Source of the DNA: Corella eumyota | Lineage: Eukaryota > Chordata > Ascidiacea > Phlebobranchia > Corellidae | DNA length: 64,000 nt | Reading direction: 5' to 3' | Assembly (NCBI GenBank): GCA_963082875.1 | Contig: OY720098.1 | Location: forward strand, 2,542,001-2,606,000 | In this document: positions 21,304 through 36,300 of the stretch, piece after piece | Layout: each line of letters opens with the position of its first letter | Position numbering within the stretch: position 1 is the stretch's first letter | Made by a program: the position numbers and the translations under genes | The notes under the pieces: model-generated | The model's database searches: none | The model's input: only the letters and a program-made list of their open reading frames with translations | What the model was told of the DNA's origin: nothing

Positions 21304-24300
21304 CATGTTTTGGTCGAACAAATAAAGTGGTTCGTCGTCGTCTTCGATGTCGTTGTTATCCAACAGGGAACTTTCCGTTAAAGTTAACGAGCGCGGGGAA
21401 TCCCCGGGACTGGGAGTAGGGGACGAAGTTGGTGGAAATATTTTGTTAAACTTAAAATTTAAAGATTAGATAAATTTATTGATTTATACCGGCAGCGTGG
21501 TGTAGTGGTAAGAACACTTGGTACACCTAACATGAGGTCGTGGGTTCAATCCCCACTGATCTCATGCTGTAGCGCCCTTGAGTAAGGCGCTATAAACGGT
21601 ATGAACTCCTGCTGAGCCAGCACTTAATCAGCAGCATAATTATCAGGCAATTATAATCTATAATATTCCAAACTGCCACAGGCAACTTGAGACTGGGTCG
21701 GGGTAACTGATGTTACTCTATGTTTAAGTCGCGCATTCGACTTTCCCACATCGAGGATAAAGCCATATACAAACAAAAAGGTCAACTTATGTTTCGCTTA
21801 AACATAAAGTAACATTTGTGACCCTGACTCGGCCTTGAGTTGACTTTGGTAGTTTAGGATATTATAGAATTATAGATTTTAATTGCCCAATAGTTGAACT
21901 GCTCATTGGTTTTTGCCTTCAGTGCTGGCTCAGCAGGAGCTTATACCGTTTTTAGCGCTTTACTCAAGGGTGCTACAGCATGAGATCAGTGGGGATTAAA
22001 CCCACGACCTCATGTGTCGTCTAGCAAGTGTTCTTACTACTACACCACGCTGTTTTATTAAAATTATAAACTTACCATATTTCTACAACTTTGACTCCAA
22101 GTTAACTTTTTCTTTGTTTCCTGAATTGTTGAATCCTTTTGATCCTTTGCGAAATTAATAAAAACGTCGTCCAATGTGGTTTGACTTACTGAAAAATCAT
22201 CGATACTCAACTCTATTTGTTTATCCTCTATAAAATTAAACACTTGGTGGAGTAATTGTGCAGGGATTTGGAAGGAAACCCGGTGGTAGTGTTGTTCTTT
22301 AAGAGTCGAAGAGGGAAAGTTTGTGGAAAAAGTGGAGGCGACTCTGTCCGGTTTTTGGGATCGAATCTGGTAAAGTTTGAATAAAATTTAGATTGGCCAA
22401 AAAAAAAATTGTTACTAATTTAAAAAAGAAAAATTGTGATTCAAGACAGAAAATCAAAAACGTGAGGTGTTTATTAAATATTTATAGTTTTTGAAAAAGA
22501 TATTCAACTATAATGGGGCCTTAGAGAAGATTTATATACATGCTCAATATTTAGTTCTTTGAATAAAAATGCCTACTATTGGCAAATTAAATACATCACA
22601 ATAAACAATTCGAAAGTAAATCGCCATATGAGTACAAATACAACTCTGAGGCAGGACTTTAACAAGTGAAGGCCCATTCACACGCTACGTAACGTAATGT
22701 AAGATTTTACGTTACGTAGCGTGTGAATGGGCCTTCACTTTGTTAAAGTCGTACGCAACGTAACGTAATGTAAGATTTCGCAACCATTTCTAATGAACAG
22801 AGTCGTTCACACGTATTGGGTACAAAACTTTACGAAATCTTACGTAACTTTCGCAAACTTTTGTACCCAATGCGAAATTTCTGCAGGATTTCGTAAGCGG
22901 TGACCTTTACTAGATATTTTTTATTAAAATTTTTAAAAAAATCCCTAGAACTCGTAAAGTACGTAACGCAACGTTACTTTGTCGTGTGAACACCTTTTAA
23001 ACTAAAAAATTTAAGATAAAAAATATTTTTGTACCGAAACCATGTATCCCTCTCCGAATTTATTCTTGAGATGTTGAGTTTCTCCAAGACATTGAAACCT
23101 TCCATTTACCATGATCGCGATCCGATCACAGAGGACCTCACATTCCTCCATACTGTGGGATGTTAGGAGGACTGATCTTCCACTCTTCACAACATCCAGG
23201 ATTAGATCCCATAAGAATCGGCGAGCAACTGGATCCATTCCTAATAAAAGATTTTTAAAGAATATTTAAGATAGTATAGAAAAAAATGATAAAAATTTAG
23301 GAAAAAAGCTGAATTAAAACACAAAAACTAGTAGCTCTAATAAACCCAAAACCAAAAGAATTCATTCTCTAAAAAGGAATAATTTCAAAGGGTTTTTATG
23401 CCAAAAAATTGACAAAACTTTAGAAAAATATGATGTATAGGTAAAAATGGAATTTAGTTCGTTGTTATGTCTAGGTTATTCTTAAAGCAAAAAAGAAGAA
23501 TAAAATAACACAAAAATATAAGAAAATAAACTTATGGTTTTTAATAACCGGCAGCTTGGTGTAGTAGTAAGAACACTTGCTACACCACACATAAGGTCGT
23601 GGGTTCAATCCCCACTGAGCTCATGCTGTAGCGCCCTAAGTTGCTATAAATGGTATGAACTCCTGCTGAGCCAGCACTTAATCAGCAGCATAATTACCGG
23701 GCAAATATAATCTATAACATCTCAAACTGCCACAGGCAACTCGAGACTGGTAACTGAAGGGACTCTATGTTTAATTCGCGCATTCGACTTTCCCACACCG
23801 AGGATAAAGATATATACAAAAAATATATATATATACTATTTAAACAAAAATAATAAAACTTAAGTTTACTTACCAGTAGTTGGTTCGTCTAATAACACAA
23901 CAGATGGATATCCGATTAATGCGATGGCCACTGACAACTTCCTCTTATTTCCACCACTAAGATCGCCAGAGGGCACGTTCTTGTATTTCTCAAGGTCGAG
24001 TTTTTTGATCGCCCATCTGGATACCCTTTGTTCATCTTTACCGGGGATTCCCCTTAATCTTTCCAAAACAATTTTTTTTTATTTAATTCCTTTACTTTAA
24101 TTGGCAGTGTGGTGCGGTGGTTAGACCACTTGGCTTTACTACATAAGGTCCTGGTTCAATTCCTAATGATATCACGCTGTAGCACACTTAATCAGCAGCT
24201 AGACTTTGGGGCACTTAATCTATAATATTCCAAACTGCCACAGGCAACTCGAGACTGGGTCGGGGTAACAGATGTTACTCTATGTTTAGGCTGTAAAGTC

Positions 24301-27300
24301 CACCTTTCCACATCAAGGATAAATAAATACAAAAAAAAGTTTAAAAAAACTTTATTAAATTAAAACAAATTTTATACCAATACAAAACAATTTTTTTTAA
24401 AAGTAGAATATCCTAAACAACCCCAAAATTTACTTAACATTCACAAATAAAACTTTTTACAAACAAAAAAAATCACCTTTTACTACACTAATAACAATAC
24501 TCTGACTATTACTGTAAACCCATTTACCTTGCATATAGAAGTAAATGTTCTAGTGGTGTTAGTTCGTTGAACAAAGCATCAAATTGGGGACAATATCCGG
24601 TTGATTGTTGCGCTAGGAGGCGCTCTTGTGCTCTTCCTGACATCTTGTGGCCTCCCACGTAAACCTCACCACAAGATGGCTCTGTAGCACCTAAAGTTAA
24701 AAAGTTTTTTTCATATAATTTTTGGTGGTGAAAACTACAAATGGTTTTGGATTTAAGCCAAACTAATTCCACACAATTTGCCCTTGAGCCGGGCGATTAC
24801 AGATGACCTTAACATGTCACAACAGCACACCCTTCCCCAATAAAAATACAAACAAAATGTATCACCTTCAGGTGATAAAAAATATAAAAGTCTTTTTTTA
24901 AAAAAATTTTTTTTTTTAGTCTTACCAGTTATCATTTGAAAAGTAGTCGTTTTTCCTGCCCCATTGACTCCCAACAACCCAAAACATTCACCCTTACCTA
25001 CCCCGAAGTTTAACTGATCTACAGCAACTACTTTTCTCTAAAAAAATTAAATTATAAAAATTATTCTAAAAATTTATTTTTATTCATTTAAATTTTTTGT
25101 GTTTAGATTGCTTTTATAAATAATCCAAAATTTTTTTAATTTTTTACTTGTTTTTTTCGATAAATTTTTGATGCATTTTTAACTGTGATTAAATCCTCAT
25201 TATTATTTTCAGTTACTCGATGTCGCTCTTGTGCCACATCTGCATCTTCAAACCCTCGAGCATTTAAGTATTCTAAAAAATTAACAGAAAAAAAGTTTAT
25301 AGCGATAAAATATTAAAGTTTATTTATTAATAAAAATATTAAAATAAAATAATGAAGCTTAAAAGAAATGCACAAAATATCTTTAAGAATTTTAACAATT
25401 TTACATAAAATTATTTTTTACATAACAATTAAAATTACCTAATTCTTTTTTTGTTTTTGATTTCTTGGCAAAAAAGTTGACTTCAAACAAAACAGTGATC
25501 AGAAAACCAACTATGCCCTCTATTGCCATGGCAACTAACTGCCTGGTTATCAAATCCCATTCAAAAGGAGATTTTATCATTCCAGTTTCACCAATCTGCA
25601 AAAGACAACAATAAAACTTTAAAAATTTTTTGTTACTTAAAAATGAAAAATTTTTTTTCAAGGCGTAAGAATCAGTCTTAGGTTGTACATAATTAAAGTT
25701 TCATCAATTTCATTATATTGGAAATGGTGTACCGGCAGTGTGGTGTAGTGCTAAGAACTCTTGCTACACCACACATAAGGTTGTGGGTTCAATCCCCACT
25801 GATCTCATGCTGTAGCGCCCTTGAGTAAAGCGCTATAAACGGTGTAAACTCCTGCTGAGCCAGCACTTAATCAGCAGCATAATTATCGGGCAATTATAAT
25901 CTATAAAATCCCAAACTGCCACAGGCAACTCGAGACTGGGTCGGAGTAACTTATGTTACTCTATGTTTAAGTCGCGCATTTGACTTTCCCACATCGAGGA
26001 TAAAAATATATACAAAAAAAAAAAATCTAACATTGCACAAGTAACGAAAGGTACAATTTATCCTTAATAAAATTAAATTTTAGTGGGTAGTTTATATATT
26101 TATGAAACACCATATAAAAATGTAATCCAAAGTTCAATATTGCAGAACTAAAACAAACATTAAAACAACCACAAACCTGTTCATAATATTCATTCATAAA
26201 CTCAATATAAGATAGATCCATCAACCCCTTTCCTAAATTATAATTCGGAAAAACCAAAAAAATTTCATCCAAAATTTTATTGATTGCCACTAAATGTGGA
26301 TCATCCCGAAACAGAGAAATCATAAATGAAGTCACAACTGTTGTTATGCCGACAAATAGGTTGAGAACAATAAGGCAAACATAAGCAGTAGAAGGTACGT
26401 CAAAGTAGAAGGAAGCAGGGTACATCATTGGAGTCATGGACCATCCATATAATAGAAATAAGGCAACAACAGCATAAGCATTGGGACCTCTGTGATAAAA
26501 TAATATGTTGAAAAAAATAACCTCATCATAAGGGGGTGGGTTTAATCGCCCACTGCTCTTATGCTGTAGCGCCCTTGAGTAAGGCGATATAAACGGTATA
26601 AACTCCTGCTGAGCCAGCATTTAATCAGCAGCATAATTATCGGGTAATTATAATTTTTATAATATCTCTCAAACCGCCATAGACAACTCGAACTTGAAGT
26701 AACTGATGTTACTCTATGTTCAGGTTGCGCATTCGACCTTTCCACATCGAAGATAAAGAGATAGATAAAAAAAACTATTACTAACCTTGTATAAGCTGGA
26801 AGATCAAAAATCTGCAATATAAGAATAAACACTGCAGCCGGAAACATATAATTCAGCATATCCCAAATATAGTTGGCAATCCAGTAAGTTAGGGGACTTG
26901 CTCCGCTAATAAACTGAAGATGTTTTGCTCGGGATGATTTTTCTGCAACCAGAAACACCAGAAAACTTGCGGGAACGAAGGACATAGCAACGATAATAAA
27001 TATTGCGATAATAACATCAGTACCAGACAGCAGAAAATCCATTGTTAAAGCACCTGAAAATTACCAAAAAAGTGAAATGATGCATTTAGTATTTTTTTTG
27101 TATATATCTTTATCCTCGATGCAGGAAAGTCGAATGCTCGACTTAAACATAGAGTAACATCAGTTACTCCGACCCAGTCTCGAGTTGCCTGTGGCAGTTT
27201 GGGATATTATATAGATTATAATTGCCCGATAATTAAGCTGCTGATTAAGTGTTGGCTCAGCAGGAGTTCATACCGTTTATATCACCTTACTCAAGGGCGC

Positions 27301-30300
27301 TACAGCATGAGATCAGCGGGGATTAAACCCTGGACCTCATGGTGGTGAAGCAAATGTTCTTACTACTACACCACGCTGCCGGTATTGCATTAAAATTAAA
27401 ACTGTGCAATGTTTAAACCACTAAAACAGTTTGGTTATATTTTTTATTACTATATTAAACACAGTTGACTCCATTTTTGAAAAAAAATAATTATTCTTTT
27501 AAGTTTCCTCACCTGCAGTTTTATTCATAGGATGGTTGATAACAGTTATTCCATAAGCTGCAGGGTTGCCCTTTGATTGTGGTAAGTTAGCTCTCATTAT
27601 TGCATTATTTAACACATTTAAATAAATTGGCATAGAATGAAAGCCCTAAAAAACAAAACATTACCTGTTTTCAAACTAACACTACTTAAAGCTTAAAAAT
27701 AAATCTAATATAATTTATTTTTTACCAATTACTAAGGCAAGTATACAATGCACCGACAGCATGGTGTATTGGTAGAAACACTTGCTACACCACACATGAG
27801 GTCGCGAGTTTAATCCCCATTGCTCTTATGCTGTAGTGCCCTCAAGTAAGTCGCTATAAACGGTATGAACTCCTGTTGAGCCAGCACTTAATCAGCAGCT
27901 TAATTATCGGGAAATTATAATATATATAATATCCCAAACTGCTAAAGCCAACTTAAGACTGGGTCGGAGTAACTGATGTTACTCTATGTTTAGGTCTACC
28001 ACTCAACCTTCCCACATCGAGGATAAAGATATACATAAAAAAAAACTTAAAATTGTAAAAACTATAATCATTACTATAATATTTTGTTTGTATATAAATA
28101 GTGTAGCTTGGTGAACAATGTACAAAAAACATATATGTTCAATTACAAAAATTTAGAAGAGCCTATTTAGATTTAGAAGAGTCATAAATAATCGTGGGCT
28201 TATTATAGTTGCAAGTTCTGACCATGGCAATTCACTATATATAATAAAGTAAAAGATCAACTTACCTTATGATTATATAACACTTGTACTGCATCCCTAA
28301 CTGCTACTTTCCTTAAAGGGGAAGGCCAACCTGGGAAAGATTGATTTATCCCCGTTCTAACTTCACCAAAACTTAAACCACCATACCTATGCAATCTATA
28401 CTTGTTTGTGGTGTACATCAAATATGGTAAGATTGGTTCTTTACCAGTTATATCAAGCAACCAGTCACCAGTTACTGCCTTGCGGATTACTGGTTCAATG
28501 TTATAGTCGCTACGACAAACATAAGAATGACGATCTTTTGTGCACATGCATGGCGCATGATTTTTAAACGCCCAGTCCGTATGGTCAGTCACGTTCATAA
28601 AGTCAATATCAGGGGTAACTGGGGGTAAAAATTGGGACAGAGGTAACCCCCCTGTAAAGGACCATTGACATTCCGGGTTAAAATATTTTGAGAGAAGTTT
28701 CAAGTCCCCAAATTCACCATCGGAGGTCGTAAGGTTGAGGTCAAAGAGGTCAAAGGTCGAATTAAAGGGACTTTTAAGAACACATGTCGCTCCGACACCA
28801 GATGGCAGTGTGAAAGTCGAAATTAGTTTCGTGGGATCGGCATCGACAAACTTTAACCCGGATCCTACTTCGGCATCGTAGTGAGCGGAGAAAAGTGCGC
28901 GTTGATCTGTGTACGGGATAAAGTTACCTCGAGGTTGGGTGATATTGTGAAACATGGAGGGGCTAAGGGTTAAAGGAGGGGGATCCCCTGCTTTGGGTAA
29001 GGATAGAGCAACAGTCATCGCTATGGAAACGAACACAGAGGGCAGCATAATTTGATAGAAAACGGCTTTTCTGCTACGACGAGCATAATGCAATCTTTTT
29101 AACAGAAGACCCTAAAAATTAATTGTTTTTTATTAAAAAAATAAATCTCTGTTAATACTTAAAATTTGCTAGTATGTTCCACTAAAAATTGCCTTATTTA
29201 ATAGAAAATAAAAATCCCACTCTTTAAACTTTTTGAATACATGAACTTTTTAAATAATTAAGTTAATAATTTACCTTTAAAATTCTTAAGTTGTGGCAAA
29301 GTGGAGATAGTTTATAACTTCCCATACCATCGTTATCTTTACTCAGGTTCAACAACTCGTCATCATCACTGTCATTATTGCTGTTTGAATCTGTGTGAAA
29401 ATAACAAAAAAAAAAGTTGTAAGCAAAAAAGGATTTTAGTTAAAAATCATTCTTTATTTTGTTTTGTTAACCAAAATTTAAATTAGTTTTACTAGTCAAT
29501 AGCCCACCCTAAAACAGTTTCTTTTATTTTGCATGGATATAAATTGGACAAATATAGTCCACCAAGCTTTATTATATTTAGATTTTAAAGTGTTATGTTA
29601 GAGAGTTTTGCAATTTTGTAAGTGATGTTTATAGCACGTTAGTATGGTTGACAATGAATCACAAAATGGCTTTAGAACCTTAAAAAAAATATCTATGGTA
29701 CTTATAATTTAATTTTCAAAAATACTGGAAAATGATTAACATAAAAAACCAGGTTACCATATTTTTTGTGTGACGTAGAAAGTACCAAGTAGCATAGTGA
29801 ATGTATACAAACTAGTACTTTCTACCTCATGACAAACAGGGCTTCTCTTTTAATTAATTTTAATTTTTTTTTTAAGTTGTATAACTTTAAAAGTAAGTGA
29901 AATTATTCATTTTTGTGTTCAGTGACACCAAAAATATCGCTAATATATGACTTTAAATAAGGTTTATAACTACCTTGATTAGGAAGCAATGGAACATCAT
30001 CATTAAACACGCTATTTTCATCTTGTTCAAGAGATGTAATCGAATTATTATCAAATGGATTTCTACGCTGACTTGAAATATTATTTGTTGATCCACACAG
30101 AAAATTTTGTTCAGTTTTCAATAAATTTTCACTTGAATTTGGAGTTTTTTGAACGTCATAATTTATCGGACTGTTAAGCCATGCTAATGCCATGTCATTT
30201 GCTTCTTGTTCAACGGAGGTCAAATACGATTGTTTTCGGGGCACGACCTCTGAACTAAGGTCGTCGGTTGACTCAACTTCTGACCTTAGGTCATTGGGTT

Positions 30301-33300
30301 TATTGTCATGGTGATTGGGTAAAGGGTTATGTGGTTTCTTGCTTGGGGAGTTTTTAAGTTTGGGTGAGGAACTATTAGTTGACAATTCACTTTCCCATCT
30401 AGAAAAAAAAAATTTTAAATAAAATAAAACAAATTGAAATACTGTTATGCAATTTAAAAGGGCCCAACAATTTTTAATTAATTAAAATATAAATTAATAA
30501 AACAAAAATTTGAAACTTTAAAAAAATGTTCAAAAAAAATCCAAATTAAAAACCTTGTATTCTCATCCACTTTGAGGAAGACTTGTTCCAGAGTTGTGTC
30601 ATTGAGACCATAACTCTTGATTCCGAGGGTGTCCAAGTGTGAAGGAAGCTTGTGGAAGAGTTTGGAGAAACAACCCTTCTTACAAGAGTCTGAGGGAAGA
30701 ATGAAGGTGAGTTGGGTCGGGGTTTGGTGGGTTAGTATCGCCATGGGAACGTAAGTTTGAACAAATCTAAAAAAATTGGATAAGGTAATTTTAAAAATTA
30801 ATTAACCAAAACAAAATAAAAAGTGAAGAAACTAGACTATAATTATTATTAATTAGTATTTACTCAATGTGGAAAGGTCGACTTCTTGACCCAAACATAA
30901 AGTAACATTTTACCCTGACCCAGCCTTGAGTTGGCTTTGGCAGTTTGGGATATTATTGATTATAATTGCCTGATAATTAAGCTGCTTATAAAGTGTTGGC
31001 TCAGAAGAAGTTTATACCGTTTGAAGTGCCTTACTTAAGGGTGCTACAGCATAAGAGCAGTAGAGTTTGAACAAGAGACTTTATGTACCACCACTCCACA
31101 CCACCAGTTTAAATATTAAAATTTAATACCAACTTTATTTATTCACCTTGTTATTTTATCTTCTACTGAAACCTGTTGACTGCTTGAACAAGAACTCGTC
31201 GATTCAATAAAGTCCTAAAAATCAAAGTTCAAAAATAATAAATCACTCAAACATGTGGTATTTAAATTTAAAAAAAATTTAAACAACAAGCATTTAAGTT
31301 ATGGTATTACTAACATAGGTTAATTAAGTATATTACCTTTTTAACAAGTGTTAATGTGTATCCATTTCCATAAGTGCTTTTAAGAAATAAAGAACTTCCA
31401 CAACATTGGAGTTTACCATTTGAAATAATTGCAATTCTGTCACCTTAAATAAAAATAATTAAAAATAAAAAAATGAAGCCAAAGTAAATCAAAAATAATA
31501 TAATTTAAAGTAAATTGATGTTGATATGTAAATATAAACAACAAATAAATTTTAACTATTTTTTCATATTTAAATTACCCAGTAAATCGGCTTCATCCAT
31601 ATGATGGGTTGAAAGTAGAATGGTTCGACCCACTTTATATTTAACAATAAGGTCCCATATAGCTCTTCTTGCATAGGGATCAACCCCTGCTGTGGGTTCA
31701 TCTAAAATGATTGTCCTAGATCCACCAACAAAAGCTGTAAAGATTATGATTTATTTTTATTCATGTTTTATTTATTTTATTATTAATGTATAAAAGTAAA
31801 AATGGTTTAATTTGCTTTAACAAAAACATTTTACAAAATATTTTATTTACTAAAAAACAACCGGCAGCATTGTGTAATGGTAAGAACGTTTGCTACACCA
31901 CACAAGAGGTCGTGGGTTCAACCCTCACTGCTCTCATGGTGTAGCACCCTTGAGTAAGGTGCTATAAACGATATAAACTCCTGCTGAGTCAGCACTTAAT
32001 CAGCAGCATAATTACGGGGCAATTATAGTCTCTATAATATCCCAAACTGCCACAAGCAACTTGAAATTGGGGCGAAGTATCTTATGTTACTTTATGTTTA
32101 AGTCGCGCATTCGACTTGCCCACATTGAGGATAAAGATATATACAAAAAAAAAACTTTAAAAGATTAACAAACCTATAGCCACTGATAATTTTCTTTTCA
32201 TGCCACCTGACAAAGTTTCAATTTTTGAATTTCTTTTATCTTGCAAACCAATATCGAATAAAAATTGATCCATCTCCTTGTCTATATCACTGGCAGCAAC
32301 ACCCTGACAATAAAAAAATATAGTTGTTACAAGTAATATAAAAATTACAATAAGTTATTTTAGTCATCATCAATATATATGAAGCCTAGTGGAGAATATA
32401 TATGTAAGTTATAGACCTAAAAAAAAGTAAACTACTGTTTGTGGTGTGCTGGTTAATTATTGCAGGTAAATATTAATTGTAAGTTGCAACCATATTATAA
32501 TATCCCGGTCATAGTGCGAGTTATCAACTAAAATAAAGGAATTTTTCTACCTTGAGTCTTGCATAGAACCACAGATGTTCTTCCACAGTTAGAACATCGA
32601 ACAAAACATTATGTTGGGGACACATTCCTAAACTCTTTCTTATGTCCAACATATCAGTTCTTATATCGCAGCCATATACATAAGCACTACCTGATGTAGG
32701 GGGAATTAAACCTGTAAATATAATTATTCAAAATTTTACATAAACGTTTTTTAAACATTGTAAGTGAAAATATATTGACATGTTATTTTTTCATATATTT
32801 TTATCCTCGATGTGGAAAAATTGACTTCACAATCTAAACACAGAGTAAAATCAGTTACCCCAACTTAGCCTTGAGTTGCCTATGGCAGTTTGGGATATTA
32901 TAGATTATAATTGCCCGATTATTAAACTGCTGATTAAGTGTTGGCTTAGCAGGAGTTTATATCTTTTATAGCACCTTACTTAAGTGCACTACAACATAAA
33001 AGCAATGAGAATCAAAAGCAAGACCTCACGTAGTGAAATCAAGTGTTCTGGCAACTACAAAATGCCACTGGTAATTTATGGTAATTTAGGCTAAACTTTA
33101 CATAAAAATATGATAAAAAGCTAAAAGTTAAAGGCTATGCCAAGAACATGTAGAGCAAAAATAAATAGTTAGGCAATATTTTGTTAATATGTAAGCTTTG
33201 TTTGTTTTTTTTAAATTGTTAAATCAAACATTAAAAATCAATAGGTCAACAAAAATGATCATATATCTATACACAAAATACTAAGTAACACAATCAAATT

Positions 33301-36300
33301 AATCACACAAACAAATAATAATGTCAGAATCACAAAAAAAGTCATACATTTACATATAATACATTGTTATTCAACTAACACATTGTTATTCAACTTCACA
33401 ATATCACCAAAATAGTGATTAATTTTACCTGTTAGAATGGACATTGTTGTGGTTTTTCCTGCTCCATTATGACCCAAAAATGAAGTTATTTGGTTTTCAT
33501 AAAGGTTTAAATATAATTTGTCAACCGCCTTCTTTTTACCGCGTTTATAAATCTAAAATAATTTCAAATTTTTTTATTAGCTTTTGCTGGGTTTGGTGAC
33601 CATGCCATAATATACTATAAAATCTTTGTATAAACATTAATAATTTTGGCATGTTTTAAATTAATTAAATTAATTTTGTCATTTTTTGCCGTCGCATTGT
33701 TGTATTATTAATTGTGTATCGTATTTATTATTTACTTTTATCAATGCGCGAAAAACCAAAATAAAAAAAAAAACATAAAATACTTATTATTTACTAAATT
33801 TAAATTAAACTTTTTTTATTTAAATAGTAACTTTGCCTATTTTTTGTTTAAAAAAAAATAATAAAATGCTAACGTACAAATTTAAAAATAAATAATTAAA
33901 AAAAAAAAAAAACTACCTTTGTCAGGTTTTGAACACTCAACCCCAGTTTCAAATTATCGGGCTCCTGTTCGATAAACCTAGTGGGGTTGGTTTCCATAGC
34001 AACAGCCTGATCGTGTTCTGTCACGCTCTGATAGTTTCTGGAATTCCTCAATCTCTCGTAAAGTTTACGAGCTGAAAAGCATTCAGATTCTGTCCCTCCA
34101 TGCCCCATCCAATAAGACTGCAGATCAAAAATTAAATAAAACCAAAATTAATATCTGGAATTAGTTACACAAAACACTTTAAAATTTCTGACTATTAGGT
34201 CAAGGAATTCAATTTAAGATATTACTAAGTTAAAGTTAACCTTAAATTAATTGGCTGTTTAGGTCTGCAATACAATTTCTATTGATTTAACCTTTACATA
34301 GGAAGTTTGGCTTTAATTAAGAATTCTAATTATTTAGCAAAATTTTAACGTTTTTTTCCCTTGGTTGTCTTAACTGGTTTGAAGTTTTTAATTTGGTGCC
34401 ATTTTTGGTTTATTAACTGGTTTATTACGCAGGAAGGTGTGGTGTTTATGCAACTATTGTTTTTATTCTTGCACCAAAAACAATATCCTCTTATATATAT
34501 TATTGTTAAAGCTCAACAATTTTTTTTAATTTTGCAGAAACATCCCCTTATAAAAAACAAGAGTATAAATTACCTGTGTAAAGGGAAAATACCAGGGCCT
34601 AGGAAGCCCATATTGACCAGGGAACACAGCTTCAATATACCAGGTAAGCACCCCATACAACACTGTATCAACCATCAGCATATAAGCCACTTGTGCTAAG
34701 CTAAATGTATCTCCTTCCACTGGGGTGAGAGAGATGTTAGACCATTGAATTCCGACCCCCGATAACTCGTATAATGCAAAGTATTTCGCACCGAGTCCAA
34801 AAGCTGTTGTTGATAATAGGGAAGCAAATAATTTGGCCACTCTAGACACAGATTGATGAAGAACAAATTCCTAAAAAAAAAAAAGTTTTTAAATGTCAAT
34901 ATAACTTATATAGTAAATTTTAATTTAAAAACAAACTAAAATAACTAGGCTCAAGTGTTAAAAAATTTAAGAAAACTTGAGCTGTTTAATACTTATTAAA
35001 TTAAACAGTTTATAATTATTTTATTTATTACCTGAATCGACATGTATGCGAATGGAAGATATGTCATGAAATAAATAATTCCGCTACACGCCGATGCCAC
35101 TTTGGCTTTGGAGAACAAAACGCTAACCAAGAAACAAAACATGATAGTACAGGCTGCATAGAGACTAAAAAACAACCAGATTATGATAAAACTACTGTTT
35201 CCCAACACATTTCCGAATTTTAGTAAAAATGCAATAACAGTAACTGTAACTTCTAGTTGCAAGAACATAGAAGTAAACCAAGCCATCCAATGTACTCCAT
35301 TCGACAAACCCATTATTTTCATAACTTCTTTTAATCTACGTTCTTTTTCATATACAATATGTTGTACCAGCATAGCTACCGTATAAACCCATGATATGAT
35401 CATAGCCAATGGCATAATATGCTCCAAGTTCATAGCAAATTGATCTAGTCTATAGCAAGGAAATGGTATTTCATGCAAATAAGCACCAGGACTTACAACA
35501 TCATGCCCAACAAATTGCCAGATAATAGCTCTTTCAATTAAATCTTGAAGCCAAACAAAACCAAAGTTGTAGTATCTAAAATCCCAGTTTTTAGGGTCAG
35601 GTCTATAATAAGGTAATCTTATCTGGTTGGTGTCTTGGGTAAAACTTGCGTTCTGTCGAATTTTATAAACAACATGAGGGGGTAGGTTCCCATTTTTGTC
35701 TACTTCAAAAATCACTGTCGCAAAAACCGAAGCGTTGTCATGATAAGCTCTTGTTGTGGCATACTTCACAGCTTCGGTTTCATTTTTAAAACCTTTGAAC
35801 CAATTTATGCTGACTTTGACCACTAGGCTGCGCCACGCACATGCAGCATTGTCGATTTCGTTCAGCTGGTTATGTAGTGTGGTGGTGTTTGGTAGGCTGG
35901 TGTTACTTTGTAGAAAATTGGTTAATAATGGTTGATTGGTTGTTAGGTTACCAACTAAAGAAGGGTCTTCTCTGTAGGCTTTTCTTAACTAAAAATTAAA
36001 TTTAGAGTATTTAACTATATAATAAAAAGTGATAACCTGTTAAAAAAAGTTGTTGAAGTAATAATAACTAACAAATAAATAACAATTAACGTAATTTTTC
36101 TTTTTGTTTAAAAAAGTAATGTTTAAAATTTTTATATTATATTACCTGATATAACCAATTGATTGTTTTATTGACACTAGGGTCCGATAAAGAGTTCCTA
36201 ATTGTTTTCGAAACATTTTTCCATTCGACGGCAGCCTTTGTAATCAAATCAATAATCGCAAAACTAGTGTTCGCTTTCAGAATAACTTCATCAACTTGTG

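Noticed and set aside
29774-29826. Short inverted repeat GTAGAAAGTAC / GTACTTTCTAC in an ABCA intron
   Set aside because: Eleven-base arms without other copies or target duplication; could be chance, so not called as an element.
34361-34699. 112-residue plus-strand reading frame
   Set aside because: Antisense to the ABCA exon 34870-34574, which is clearly coding ([21 protein letters not shown]).
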